Below are positions 1 through 12,304 of a stretch of DNA of 64,000 bases, piece by piece; positions within the stretch are counted from its first letter, which is position 1; each line of letters begins with the position of its first letter. The DNA is from Combretum micranthum. Its lineage: Eukaryota; Streptophyta; Magnoliopsida; Myrtales; Combretaceae. The notes under the pieces are model-generated. The model was not told the DNA's origin. It was given only the letters and a program-made list of their open reading frames with translations, and made no database searches. A program made the position numbers and the translations under genes. The stretch is from assembly GCA_024138025.1 (NCBI GenBank), contig JAMXBD010000209.1:1240001-1304000 (forward strand), in the 5' to 3' direction.

Positions 1-300
1 TCATAGATCCCTTTTCCAAAGATCTGACATTGAGATGAGTACTCCAAATGTTTTGTTTATTCATTCTTGGTGCAATTGATGTCTAGACAAATGCTCTTGT
101 TCTATGAGGCACTTTTAAGAAAAATTTTCACCACCTGGCTTCTAAACCTTGCAAATGCATCCAATATTAATATTGTTCCTACGAATTACACATCACCAAC
201 TCCACCGTGACATTTTAAAATTTAAGTAGACACCTTAATTCAATTTATAATTTCTTTTGACTGCTTTATTAGATTCGTGGTTTGAAGGTTTACACCTTAA

Positions 301-524
301 GGGTCTATTTGGATTGTCGAATTTTTTTATATATCATGTCTATATCGAATTTGTATTTATAACTTATCTTTATCATATTTGTATCATATCTGTATTGTAT
401 CTGTTTTTTCTGTATATGAGTCAAACATTAATTTTTTATCAGTATCTGTTTCTGAGCAATCATTTTTTAAAGATGATAAAAATATGATGGTAGAATAACT
501 AAAATAAGTTAAAACAAATAGATC
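301..524. mobile_element. Tourist-like MITE remnant (unit 1)
   Basis: A block of about 224 bases opens with GGGTCTATTTGGATTGTC directly after TTAA and closes near AACAAATAGATC, which is nearly the reverse complement of the opening. The interior is rich in ATCTGTAT and TATCAGTATCTGTTTC motifs. The same family, with better-preserved ends, forms the unit-2-specific insert at 38540-38762. A PIF/Harbinger (Tourist) assignment is inferred from the terminal sequence. The 3-bp target duplication is not clear at this copy. Confidence 0.5.
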
Positions 525-2704
525 GTCTATAGTTAAGTTTGAGATACTAAGAGTTACACCTTGAATCTTTATGGTGGCATTATATATATTTATAATATAT
601 TAATTCCTAAATACCAAACCTTCATGAGCAGGAATGAAAACTAACTTTAAGAGCCTAAACACTACGTTCATGGACAAAAATACATTATTGAATCCAAACA
701 TCATTATAAATTTGCAAGAATAATCCATAATAGAGAATATATTGCAATTTGCAAATAACATAAAATCCGAGAGACAACGTTTTCAGAAGAATCAAGTGGG
801 TACACCACTTTACTACCACTCAACACCAACATTAACATCATGACCACTAGTAGCATCTCATCACTGTTACCATGTGACTGTTATCACCAGCTTATCATTG
901 TCATTATCACTAGGGATGCAATCGCATAGGTTATTAGAGAGTACTTAACCCATCTATGTTGATAAATAGCTAATAGGGTTTGGGACAGTTTTGAGATTTT
1001 TTGTGAAACCTTATGGTGTAGGCGACGATACGAGCCAGATTCGATCTCGACCCACCGGGTCACAGTCTAGGGTGGCTCAAAACTGGTCCGCCTAATGCTA
1101 GGGCTAGGCCTTTCCAAGTTACCCATTGATTCATGACCATTGAATTAACCCATTTTTAAAAGTTTTCTAAAACAAAATTTTAACAATAATTTTCTTTTTC
1201 TAAAAATAAAATAAAGATGAAATTAAAAAATAGACTCAAATTTAAATAAAAGAAATATTTAACTTGAAATGAAATTGCCCCTAAAAATAATAGTCTTTAA
1301 CCCATATGATGTGTTTAAAAGTGTATTTATATCCAAACACATCTACTTTTAATTGTAAAGTTAGCATTTTGAGATAATAAAACACTTAAGATACAAACAA
1401 CTCCTACAAAAACAAAAACAATAATACACTTTTGTTAAAAATCTATATAAATCTATCCAAACAGTTTTTAAGTATAATTATAACTTGTGTTGTTAATAAC
1501 AATAGCACATTAAATGTCATGAATAGTAATAAATTTTTACTTCTGACACCAAAAATTAATTTGAACATTCACTTTTTTTATATTTATTTTTCCACTTTAC
1601 TCTTCTTTTCCATTTTTTTCTTATTTAACATTACCATTTGACTTAGTTTGACATAGCAAGTCGGCAAATCAAGGCCTTGAACTAGCCCTAACTTGACAAC
1701 TTATTGAGTCATGACTTACATGGTCAGACCAAGCTGATGAGTCATGATTGCTTGTACTTATGAGTACCTATAGAGTAATGGGTCAAGGATAGAATCCCTT
1801 AGAAACCTGTACCTATGAGAAGAATGTTTTCAAAAATTTATTTCAATTAATAAAATTGAAAGTCAAATTAGTTTAAAGTTCATAAATTTTAGGTATTAGT
1901 TCAATTTAATAAATAGTATATGTGATTTCAAATTTTTAGAGCATTCATTTTTAATAATTTCTGATTTCAATTAATTACAGTGACTTATTGCAATGTTTAG
2001 CTAATAAAAAATAAATTTGCAACGATTTATTACTAAAAGATAAAAAAATTTCATGAGTACGTAAGAAGAAAATTTTGGGTATGTATGTTATGAGAAGAAT
2101 TTTTTTTCCTTTTTCTTAGATGATATTAAACATAAAATAATTGTACTTAAAAGATTATTAGGATTATTGGGCTCGAGTTCAAGCACCCTATAGGGGTCTA
2201 TCAGGTGAGTTTCAGATTCATGGACAAATATCCTATAAGGTTTGAAATGGGTTTTAGGAGACCTATAGGCTATTGGGATGGGTTTGGATTTTGTAATCCC
2301 ATCTCAAGGCTAACCTAAATACATCCCAAATTTTGCTATCACGAGTGTTGCAGCCACAATAAATGCAACTACCTTAGGATCAACATACTTGCTAACTAAA
2401 GTATTAAAGTGCCCATGCTAGACTAATTCTAATGTGCAACTAACCGTGTTCTGTTTTGCAGGCCTATTGTTTACAAGAGTCCAGTCTAGATTCTTTATAT
2501 TCAGCCTCTATCAGATTATAACTAGCAACATATTGCAAATTACCCAAGAAAGTATCAACATTTTTAGTGATTAAAGAGTTGTTTGAACTTTTAGATTAAT
2601 TTTTAGTTAATTTTCTTTAATGGTCATTTATGAATATCTTAGTTGACTCATTCTATGAAACGTTAATCCTTCTTTTAAACATATGAAATATTGATAGCTG
2701 TGCT
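525..2704. other. Gene-free AT-rich spacer (unit 1)
   Basis: No coding region can be supported here. The ORFs are short, low in complexity and not kept between units. Two patches, about 1000-1140 and 1650-1800, contain relatively GC-rich phrases such as TTGAGTCATGAC and GACAACTTATTGAGTC. They resemble phrases at about 8000-8110 and 57115-57250, so they may be fragments of an old dispersed repeat. The same spacer recurs at about 21.6-23.8 kb and 42.6-44.8 kb. Confidence 0.6.
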
Positions 2705-3401
2705 TAGAAGTGTGCCAAAAAAAAAAAGAAGAAAAAAATGGATGAAACTAAAAAACCGAATCGAAACAGAAAACCAATCTAAAAAAATGGTTAACTGGTT
2801 CGTTGGTTTCGGTTTAGGATTATGGTTTTTATTTTTTCCAGTTTTCAATTTCGGATTCGTTTGTAACCATAAAAAAACCAATGATTAACAATTAACCATT
2901 TCAATATTTATAAATATATTAATTATATAATTTATATACATATAATTTTTTTTAAATATATATATACACATATAATTTTCAAATGTTAATGTTCCTTGGA
3001 ATTTCATTAAAGTACTGTGGTTTACTTGTTTGTCTTATATTTGATGGGAGTTAATGTGGTAATTGATTTGGTTTGATTTTGTTGATGATGATACATCCAA
3101 AGACTTATTTTTCCCCTTTTCTTCAATTTGATTTTTTTTTATCTCTTGTAATATGTATATAATTTAAATAAAAATTTTATGATAAAAGCTAAAAATAAGG
3201 TTTGTTATAACTATCAATTTGATTTGTTGAAACCATATGTTAAATAGTTAAAAAACTAAAAACAAAAAAAAATTAATCGAGATTAAGGCAGTTTACCATT
3301 TATAATGGACCAGTTAAGGATCGAGATATTAAAAAACCAATTACTACATTAGGTTTATAAAATAGTGCCTCGGACCGGTTAACTGAACCTTGAACACCCA
3401 T
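2705..3401. mobile_element. hAT-like non-autonomous element (unit 1)
   Basis: The element lies between direct copies of AGCTGTGCT at 2696-2704 and 3402-3410, a good candidate target-site duplication; hAT elements usually make 8 bp. The left end reads TAGAAGTGTGCCAA. The reverse complement of the right end reads ATGGGTGTTCAAGG, close to the common hAT-type GGTGTTCAA terminus. The interior holds AACCGAATCG- and GGTTTCGG-type motifs and AT-rich filler. There is no transposase. A lysine-rich ORF at 2691-2888 is a by-product of the A-rich sequence. Confidence 0.6.
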
Positions 3402-3443
3402 AGCTGTGCTAGGATTGCATAAGTTGAAATTACGACTAAACGC

Positions 3444-3740
3444 TTATAATGACTGTCGGATAAGTTGGGTAGGTCTAAAGACATGAAGTGAGTGCATGGA
3501 CTCTTGTACACAAAGGGATGCAGTTACTAAGAATGGACCAAGGCTTGAAGGAAGTAATGGAGTGAGCTTTTGAAGCCCGAATGGGCCGCCAAACTTCACT
3601 TTGATTATAGCAATTGTAATGGTTTCTAGGAGATATTGTGACCAATCTGTTGTGGCAAAAGTTACACGTGCTATCTCAATGTTATTATAAATGTGTAAGA
3701 GAGCATCCTTTATAGCATAAATATGTTTATTGTGTAACAA
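3444..3740 (-). other. Conserved 98-codon open frame of unknown status (unit 1)
   Basis: This minus-strand frame could encode 98 residues. It is nearly identical in unit 2 (24502-24798; two amino-acid changes seen, at residues 2 and 25). In unit 3 (about 45551-45840) indels break it. The surrounding non-coding DNA is equally conserved, so intactness is weak evidence for coding. I recognise no domain, signal peptide or transmembrane segment. It could be a fragment of an old gene read in the wrong frame. Confidence 0.2.
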
Positions 3741-5829
3741 AAAAAAAAAGGTGAGGAAATGGAAATATAATATTGAGCTCCTAAAATTGCTTAAATGAAT
3801 TTATCCTTAAATATGAGATTTTTTTTAAAAATATTATTAACCTTGTTATTATTAGGTAATCGATACAAAAATTGAAGACTTTGGATAGCATACGAAATGG
3901 GCTTTACCCATTTTTATTCAGTTGGTAATATGGCGGACTAGTCTGGAATTGGGGCATAATATATTTTTGGTGCCTATACGTATACCCTTCTAAAATATTT
4001 TTCTTCATACAATTGAAGAACTTAGTGTTGCATGTTGGATTATTTATACATTGCCATTAAAATAACTATAACATTAGAATAATATCATGGGGGCGCCATC
4101 GGCTAATATAGAAAGGGAAATTCTATGGTTTCATCATTAATTTTAATGGATCGATTCTATTGATTATTTAACGGCTTAAATGATAATTAATCATAATCAT
4201 ACCACTAAAATAGTTGATATTTAAACTAAATATTTATTTTAACTGTTTGAATGATTTTGAATATCGGTCTCAATTATATGATCTTAGCTCAATAGAAATT
4301 CGGGTGACCGTTTTTCTTCCCAACCAAGTGCAAATAGATAAACCATTTCTATGCAATTATGTTTTACTTTTTAAATGCATATTTTTATCTTTTTAGACGT
4401 GTAAGAAAATTAGGGGTTGTTAGCTAAAAATATTTAAAAGCATTAAAACGTTAAAATTTTGGAAAGATGAATTTACAATTTGACTGCAACATCAAATAAA
4501 TTGTATGGCCCTTTTATGGCGACAGCCATCTCGACGAACGATCCAGTAATATCAATCCTCTCAAGCTTTGGTCATAATATAAAATGGACCTTTTCTTGAA
4601 TGCCTAGAAGACCATCTTTGGTGGGCTTAAGCCCAGATTTTCTTTTCAAGGCCCATGAAGGATCGCTATTTTGATTTGCTATTTTTAAGTATACTATCCC
4701 TATTAATTATATGTGCATGTTTATTTCTATTTTTTATAAATATTTTTTTTTCATATAATGCAAATATAATTACAATCACTCTCTGAGTGATAAATATCAA
4801 ATTTAAACTAAATTCATAATGCATGAATTTTTGTCAATTTAATAGTTATTTAAACCTTTTTAGTATTATTTTTATCATTTTCTAAATAAAATTTAGTCTG
4901 TTTATAAACATAGAAAATGTAATATTTCATTAAATTTTTATTAATATTCTTAATACCATTTTACATTATTGACCAAAGTGCTTCCTTTTACATCAAGAAA
5001 CACAATTAATAGTATTAGTAAGATAATAAAAATAATTATGGAAACTTTCATTGGACGTTAACTTGATCAATTAAAATTGAAAAACTAAATTAAATTTTTA
5101 TGGATATTAAATTTGATATTTTTCTAAACTCAAATAACACATGCTATCATGCGGAGTTCTCTCGATCAAAATAATCATGAAGTCTGGTAGATGCCAATCA
5201 CATCACATACGATTTTGGGCTTTATTTGATAACCAGAAAAAAGTGCCCCCCAGCATATACATCACATTGTGTATTGCGAAGAAGCACTTTATTTGATATT
5301 AATATGTTACGGCTCCGAATTAAAGTTGGATGCTACCTGATCCGCACCGAAAATGATTTACTTGGTTTGCCTTAGAGCCTAGCTAGGTGGCTTGCAGGCT
5401 TAGGCTAGCTTGCTTCTACTTCTTGGTTCCATCCATAACTAGTGTTTTTGTTTTATTTTTTATTTTTTCCCCAATATAACTAGTGTATTTAAAATACTAG
5501 TTTAAGGAGCTTAAGGAGAGAAAAAAGAAGAAGAAGAAGACTGGCATTTTTTTGAGAATGATAATACAATCCAAAGGAAAAAAATTTATTTGAAATTGTG
5601 TTTTCATTACTAGGATTTAACAAGGCTTTTGAAGACATCCATTGATGTTTTGGTTATAAATGTTGGTATATGGTAAAGAAATTTTCTATAAATAATAAGA
5701 TAATATTTTTTCAAAAAAAAAAAATCGCAGCATTCTTAAAACCAACCATCAGTGGCCTTGGCATCACTCCCAAAATGTAATACAACTCTTTGAAGGCATT
5801 ATATTTGAAAATTATCCTTAGTCATCTAT
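3741..5829. other. Gene-free spacer with MITE fragments (unit 1)
   Basis: No gene is supported. A patch from about 4110, opening GGGAAATTCTATGGTTTCAT, reappears inverted near 7690-7750 and resembles the ends of the small elements at 10604-10714 and 52818-52948, so it is probably part of the same MITE family. A purine tract of AAG repeats sits at 5522-5540. A 64-codon frame is open in unit 2 (26243-26437) and unit 3 (47412-47606) with identical translations. Here it is interrupted by replacement of the bases near 5220, and I do not call it a gene. Confidence 0.5.
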
Positions 5830-6290
5830 AGAGTTTAGAAGTGAAATAAACCAAATTGGTTTATAAACTACTTGAGTTTCATTTGATAATAGTTAAATCG
5901 AACTCATGTTACTTGGATAATTTATCAAGCCAAGTTCTAGCTTTTTATGCTTAGCTCAACTAGCTCATGAGTGTAATTGAGATCGAGTTGAGTATAAATA
6001 TTAATTGAATTAAGGTTTAATATTTTTTTAATTAGAATTAAAAAAATATATATTTTAATAAATCAAGTTTAAATGAATTTAATCGAGCCGACCTCAAGAT
6101 TACATAGTGTTATTTCAGACTATACTTGAGTTTAAAATCTTATACTCAATTGCACTAAGATTGAGTTTTGAAATTTCGAGCTGAATTTGAACTTGAACTT
6201 AGTATTGTATTGTCTTCAACTCAATTTGTTTGTAGCCCGAGTAAAGTTATTAAAAGGTTTTTTCTTTTTTTTTATTTAAATTATTTACCT
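5830..6290. repeat. Dispersed repeat of the GAGCTCGAGT-rich type (unit 1)
   Basis: The block contains many decayed forms of phrases such as GCTCAACTAGCTCATGAG, GAGATCGAGTTGAG and TTGAGTTTTGAAATTTCGAGC. Such phrases are common in a widespread class of plant non-autonomous repeats. The class assignment is from general familiarity only. Homologous blocks lie at about 26895-27350 and 48080-48520. Confidence 0.35.
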
Positions 6291-7752
6291 CCCAATCCAA
6301 ATTTCCTTGGTGCCTTTGCGGCAAGCATGCCTTGGTCTATGGCATGTGGGGGGTGGGCCGGTGGGCTCGGGTTGATGTCGTAAACGTCTTGAGCGGCCTT
6401 CTGTGAGAACCAGCTTTTAAGATTTAATATCGTGGGAATTACACTCCAAATTCTAATATTTTATATATTAAGGAGGCGATATTAGTACACTTGTACCCAA
6501 CATTATAAAAACCTAATACATTGAAGGTCAATATACATTATGTATAAAGTACTTAAGTTCCCTTTTCATGTTTCAGCTACAATAAGGCCAGTTCCCTCTA
6601 AATTCTCGACCTCTATAAAAAGAAAAATATTATTATTATTTAGCAATGGATATAGATGAACATCTTCTCGTTAATGAAAGGGTAGGCAATATGCCTTAAA
6701 TGGCAATCATCGACCACCACTACCCAACTGCCCAAAGTCATGAAGATCTCAACTTTATCTCATCTTGATATATGAACTTCTTCATTGCTTAGAAAATTTT
6801 TCTTGCTTCATGACTATGATTTATATATAATATGAGGACACTCCAAGACATCATACCCCTCTACTACTTTTATAGATGGAGATACTACATACCTTGGTCT
6901 TGTATGCATTTTTACTCTGATACAATACAACCAAAGAAGTAGAATGGATAAAAATCGAAAGTTTAAATACTTAAAAAACCTTCGCCAATGTATCCAAATG
7001 TGTTTGAAGAATTAGCATCGACAAATAAATGTGATTATCTTATAACTTACCCACTAATGAAAACTGCTAATCCGAGATAAGGGAAGTGGGGGAAACATAG
7101 AGACCACCAAGCATCATGAACAAGCAATATAAATGCATTGAAGTCCACACGAGAGGCGCAAGCGGCATGCCTAGCCCCTACCTATAAGCACAAACCCCGA
7201 TAAGATCAGAGTCTTGGCCAAATAAATGAATAGTATGATTGTTGCACAACAACAATTTTATAACCTATTGATTCAAAGATAGATATTATGCAACAATATC
7301 TCTCTTCTTCGATTGCAGTCATGAAAGAAAAATGCATGGTATTTGTTTTAGTATTATCCAACTTCATCTCCACCATTGGAAAATTAAGCTTGGTTCTCTA
7401 TCATTTTTATTTTTCTCTTTTTATGGGATTGATATGTAATCTTTATTTATATTTCAAAATGAGAAATTGAAATTACATTATATATATATATATTTATAAC
7501 AAGCTAAAAGATGCATGCAGAACAAAAAAAAAAATAAATAAAAAGTTGCAAATTTCTAAAAATAGTAACTCCTATTTGGGAACTTTTATGGTAATGCCAA
7601 TGAGTCTATATAGCCAATTATCTAATCATTTAAATAAATATAATAATTATCTAATAATTATTTTAATAGAGATTATAGTCAGACATGAATTTAAGCCATT
7701 AAATAATTGATGAAACCATTTCCTGTTAAAATCAATAATAGTACTATAGAAT
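6291..7752. other. Gene-free spacer (unit 1)
   Basis: Nothing here can be called a gene. Unit 1 lacks about 85 bases near 6555 that are present in units 2 (about 27560-27650) and 3 (about 48795-48880). Unit 2 lacks the interval that corresponds to about 7216-7950 here. A short TA microsatellite lies near 7475-7492. The corresponding TA tract in unit 3 (about 49797-49822) differs in length. Confidence 0.55.
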
Positions 7753-9720
7753 TTTCCCTTCTATTTGCATGTACCTATGATGCCCTATTAAAGCATATGG
7801 TTACTTGTTATAACATGCAAAATAAATATATGCCCACAACATGAGAGTCAACACATAGAAATATCTAGGTCTCATATATGAAAAAGTATAAAAGTTTTAA
7901 GAGACAACTAATTACTTAAATATGTGATGACATGGGGACAAGTGAGGTCCAATATGTGCCTTAATTCAAATTGCCTTAGGTGGGTTAGAACTTATTGAGT
8001 TGGCTATGCAGGTCATAACTTGTCATAACCTGTCAGATGACCTAATAAGTTATCGAGTGTCATGGACGAGTCAGTAGTCTCGACCCACAAACTTGGCAGG
8101 TCAACTGAGCTGACTCCTAAAAAAATGAAAACAAAAGAAAAGTAAAAGAAATTTAATAAAAGAAAATAAAAAAAGTTTAAACAATTTTTCGTATAGTGAT
8201 AATATAATACTATTCACAATATTAAATGTATTATTATTAACAACATAAATAATAAATGCGGTTAAAACAAATGTCTATTTTGATTTTTATAAACTTCCAA
8301 GCAATGTAACTTTGTATTTCTTAATAATGTAGGACTTTTTCTTCTTTATGGAAGCTATTTGTGTCTTGAGTGTTTTATAATCTACCATTGTTAATTGTAC
8401 AAATAGAAGTGGATGTGCATTGCTTGTATATAAATGAATGCACACATCTTAGATAATTCTTTTGACAAATGGGCTCAAGACTATTGTTCTTAAACCTAAT
8501 TTTATTATAAATTAAAAATTTGTCTTTACAAATTTTAAATTTATTTTGTTTTATCTTGATTTTAAAATTTTATTTTTTAAAAACATTTAAAAATTATCTT
8601 TTAAAAATAATCAGGTGGTTTGTTAGGCCATAAACCGGCGGATGGCTTAGAACTAGCCTAATTTCCCTTAAGCTGGCCGGTTTTAAGCCATACTTGGCTA
8701 AACTCATTACTCGGTAGATCTGGACCAGTTTAGTTTCGAACGCATATATAGGTATGATACTTTTACCATTCCTATATAATTTATTTATTTATTTCAAATC
8801 AATACATGTTGTTTGAAAAAAAAAATGCATGTGCCAATATAAACAGCATCTTTTTGAAAGAAAATAATTTAAAACTATTTCTTTGTGTTCTTAATTAAAT
8901 TGAATATCAATATTGACTTTCTTCATCGTTACATTGGCCATCGATTATAATTCTCATTTTACAATCTTTAATTTGTGGTAATTGCTTTGGTAACAACTGA
9001 TAGATATAAAATCATATACAGTAAATCATGATATAAATTTTTTAAATATGGAATGATTATTCTCTTGAACACATCATTTTTTAAGTCATTACTAATCCAA
9101 CAATAATTGTGGCTTCTGTTTGAAGATACAGCTATACTCCATTTGTTTTACGACCTGACTTGTATTTTTCCATCCAGCATGGACATGGCTAGGCCAATTG
9201 CCAGGAGCACGAGAGACCAAAGCCCCAAGAAGAGGTCGACCAAGGGCTCACCTTTTCGACTGCTGCAGCGATGGAAAACCCTAGAAGTAGCTTTCGAGAA
9301 ACAGGACAGTGGTACGTCCATTATCCATACGATGATTATGGCGTTGGAGAAAGACAACAGTCTCGTACAGAATCTAAACAATGCACCGCAATATCCAGGA
9401 GGATTGTGCCAATTAGGTCGATAAACAAGTTCATTGTGTGAAAAAAAAAACTAAATAAATAAATGGTTAAATTTTGCCCTTTAATTTCTTTTGTTTTATT
9501 TTTCCTTTTTTTCCCTTTAAATTTGAGATTTGCCTTTTTAATTTTAGTACATAAGTTATTTACCTTTTCTTACTCTTTGTAGAAGGCCTATTTCGTACAA
9601 GTATAACCACGACTCAATAACAAGTCATATATGCATGAAGCATTGAAGTTCAAAGAGTTATATATAGTTATGGTTACATCTTGTCCATTAATCATAAAAT
9701 TATTCAACATATATTATCAA
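7753..9720 (+). repeat. Module M1 with exon relic (unit 1)
   Basis: This interval is the best-preserved copy of a module that recurs in diverged form at 12305-13912 (M2), 13916-14240 (M3) and, outside the full units, at about 53180-54190. It contains a TATATAAAT box near 8425 and an exon-like block at about 9107-9424 that starts after a splice-acceptor-like CATCCAG. The 105-codon frame across that block is open in unit 2 as well (29528-29845) but broken in unit 3. In the related copy at 53545 a different frame is open, so the original reading frame is uncertain. The product is not recognised. Confidence 0.5.
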
Positions 9721-9867
9721 TGCCTATCTATAGTCATATAATCGTAGAAAATAAGATCCAAAATCTATATATGGATGCTTTTTCACCTCATTTACAATTG
9801 ACGAAACTTTAGTAGAAAAAGCTGATCAAATGAATAATACTTGGGGCTTAAAAACAATGAATCTAAC

Positions 9868-10364
9868 ATAGTAAATTACATAGAAGATATCAATATTTGA
9901 GGATAAATTCATTTAAGGTATAACGTTTTAAGTGGTTAAAAAAATGAATCTATACTTCTCAAATTAAATCAAATGAAGTATCAATATTTTACAAAGTTCA
10001 TTTAAGACATCAATATATGTATTAATTTTTAATTAAGTTTTCTTAATTTAAGGTATTAACGTTTTGAGTGGTTAACAAAATGAATCTATACTTCATAAAG
10101 TAAATCAAATGAAGTATTAATATTTTGTAAAGTTTATTTAAGGTATCAATATATATATTAATTTTTAATTAAGTTTTCTTAATTTTTGTTAGTGGTAAAT
10201 TATTAATACCTCATCTGACTTACTTTATAAAACGTTGATATCTCTTTTCAACTACTTAAAACGTTGATATTTTAAATGAATTTATCCTCAAACGTTGATT
10301 CCTCATTTTGTTTACTTGAAATGTTAATACCTCAAATAAACTTATCTTTTAGTATAGTTTACTC
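9868..10364. mobile_element. Foldback element with 135-bp internal tandem repeat, 2 copies (unit 1)
   Basis: The left part (motifs GATATCAATATTTGAGG and TAACGTTTTAAGTGGTTAA) is matched by the reverse complement of the right part, for example at 10225-10345, so the block can fold on itself. Inside the left arm a segment of about 135 bases is repeated in tandem, at 9916-10050 and 10051-10185, each copy ending TTAAGTTTTCTTAATTT. The copy number is 2 here, 3 in unit 2 and 1 in unit 3. No protein is encoded. Confidence 0.65.
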
Positions 10365-10603
10365 AATCTATAAATAGATGCTTCTTCTCCTCATTTGCAA
10401 TTGAAGAAACTTTTATAGAATGTTGTTGTCTACCAAACCTAGCTCTAGAAGATGAAAAGCCAATCAAACGAAGGATAGGTGGGACTAAAGAACAGTGAAT
10501 GTATATGTAGATGCTCCTTCTCATTTTCAATTGAAGAAACTTTAATAGGAATATAAGATGTAACATTCTTGCCAAATCTTTGCTCTAAAAGATTAGAAGT
10601 TAA
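10365..10603. repeat. Diverged short direct repeats around GATGCTTCTTCTCC
   Basis: Three related segments of about 90-110 bases start near 9774, 10378 and 10508. Each opens with a form of GATGCTTCTTCTCCTCATTT followed by CAATTGAAGAAACTTT and a form of AGCTCTAGAAGAT. They also occur in units 2 and 3. The minus-strand open frame across them (10363-10575) is probably not a gene. Confidence 0.4.
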
Positions 10604-10714
10604 GGAAATTTTATGATCCCATCACTATATATTGGCTTACACTATATCAAACAGTGATCAAATCATTAAAATAGTAAACTGGACGGTTCCGTCAATGGGA
10701 ACATAGAAGCTTGC
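10604..10714. mobile_element. Small MITE-like element (unit 1)
   Basis: The left end, GGAAATTTTATGATCCCATC, is roughly matched by the reverse complement of the right end, GCAAGCTTCTATGTTCCCAT. The length is about 110 bases with no coding capacity. Copies lie at 31166-31275 and, more diverged, at 52818-52948. Family unknown. Confidence 0.4.
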
Positions 10715-10977
10715 TTAAAAGTTGATCAAAAAAGATTAGAGAACAATTAAAATATAGGTTATTCCATCTACCCTTGAAATCTTCATTGCACTTAATTTCT
10801 ATAAGCATTTGGACAATTAGATGATAAACTTTTAGATGATAAACTTTAGTTGTCTCTAATCTAAATTTTATCTAATATTACTTTGTAAAGAAAGCAATGT
10901 CTATTTTGGGCAAAGAGTCAATAATCTGCAAAAAAGATTGATTTTCAAATCTTGAACATAGCATAGGCATTCAACAA

Positions 10978-11664
10978 TGTTAGAAGACAAACAATGGCAA
11001 CAGCAAAAAAAGATAAAGCAAACACAAGATTTACGTGGAAAACTCAAATCAGGAAAAACCACGGGCAGAGGAGAGAGAATTCACTATAGGTCGATAATGG
11101 AGTACAAAAGAGAGAAAATAACAAAATAACAAAATACAAATTAAAACTCTCTCATTTTCTCACTCTCATACAAATCCTAACAAAACACATATATACAGCT
11201 AGCCAACAATAAAGGCTAAAATTATGTCTCTTAAATATGTAATGAATGAATAATAAATGTATAGTCAAATATTCATTCATTACACAAATACAAAAATTAT
11301 GACTCTTAAATGTATAATGAATAAATGTATAATGAATTAATAATAAATGTATAATTAAATATTCATTGACTATACATTTGGCTACGAAAAACGGCTACGA
11401 AAAACGGGTCACAAATTCCAATAATCTCCACCTTCACACGGATTCAGGAGCTTCACATAAAAATAAAACATTTTTCGCCTCTTCCATAAAAACCATAAAA
11501 GAGCTCAATCGACACAGAACATTCTTCACCTCTTCCAAGAAAATCTAGTGCTGCGATCCAAGTACGGAATATCAAACTTAACAGTTGTCATTGTAGCGAA
11601 AACAAAACCAAAACCTTGGCTCCAGTACCACTTGTCCTCACACAATGAGATTAGGGGAAACAAG
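10978..11664 (-). mobile_element. Ty1/copia remnant: LTR plus gag start (unit 1)
   Basis: Read on the minus strand, 11640-11617 holds a decayed initiator-Met tRNA primer-binding site (form of TGGTATCAGAGCCAAGG). It is followed by a gag start that translates MTTVKFDIPFLDRSTRFSW, typical of plant copia gag. The rest of gag-pol is deleted. Next comes a polypurine-like AAGGTGGAGATT and an LTR (plus coordinates 10978-11423) that ends TCTTCTAACA. The LTR contains the motif CCCGTGGTTTTTCCTGATTT, common in copia U5 regions. The two ends do not match, so the element is a deleted, rearranged remnant. Confidence 0.75.
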
Positions 11665-12304
11665 TGTTGATAATGAAATATATGCCACAATCCACTCGGC
11701 CCACTATCACCACATATGAGCCCTAAAGGCTAAAAGGTCATCAGCTTTGCTAGTTTAAGAAAAATGCATCTCGGGTCGTGACCTGCTAAGAAGAAGTTAG
11801 GCTATTACTTACACTGCCAATTGAGGAGATCAACAAGCAACCTCCTTAGGAGCCTAACCCAACAGTACCTCCGAGGTTGAGTTTTGAGACATCTCTGCAA
11901 GATCGAGCTCATCGACGAAGGACCTCTACGAACTCACCTAGACAAGAGCCTGTATCCTACTTCAGGATTGGGGGGGACATCACTAGCTTAGCCACATGCT
12001 GTGTAACCACAACTCCTCTAGGTCGGGCACCCCATCACCTCGGTTGTTAGGTCAGCTATCAGATGGAGATTTGCCTTAACGGAAAAGAGCTGGTGGACCC
12101 ATTCTAGTATGACTTAAACTATAAATAGCCCCTCCCCTTATGGGAGAGGAGAGAGATCTAAGTGAATTTTTTTTAATAAGAAAGGACCTTTGGACCAACT
12201 CAAGCATCGGAATGGCAGCGTCAGGCAATCCTTCAGCACACCTATGACCGCTTTTCTGTGTTTGTAGGAGCCAATCTCTACTAGTGAAATTAGCTTGTGT
12301 AACA
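11665..12304 (+). mobile_element. Solo LTR, probably Ty3/gypsy (unit 1)
   Basis: This 640-base block starts TGTTGATAATG and ends GTGTAACA, giving TGTT/AACA termini. It has a TATAAATA box at 12120-12127, a following AATAAG, and near its 3' end the phrase AACTCAAGCATCGGAATGG, similar to the CTTGAGCGTCGGAG phrase of many plant gypsy LTRs. No second LTR or internal region is present. The adjoining 5-mers do not match, so it was probably trimmed or recombined. It abuts the copia remnant. Confidence 0.6.

Noticed and set aside
1..10. Left edge of the window as the true start of the duplicated unit
   Set aside because: The coincidence with the unit alignment only reflects where the window was cut. 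The visible array edge, near 53166, points to a different unit boundary.
257..487. Hydrophobic ORF at the left end
   Set aside because: It lies almost wholly in the Tourist-like MITE, and its length varies between units through indels.
2691..2888. Lysine-rich ORF resembling a nuclear protein
   Set aside because: It comes from the A-rich end of the hAT-like element and changes frame in the other units.
9916..10185. CRISPR-like or centromeric array
   Set aside because: Only two or three adjoining 135-bp copies without spacers inside a foldback element, so a local minisatellite is the better reading.
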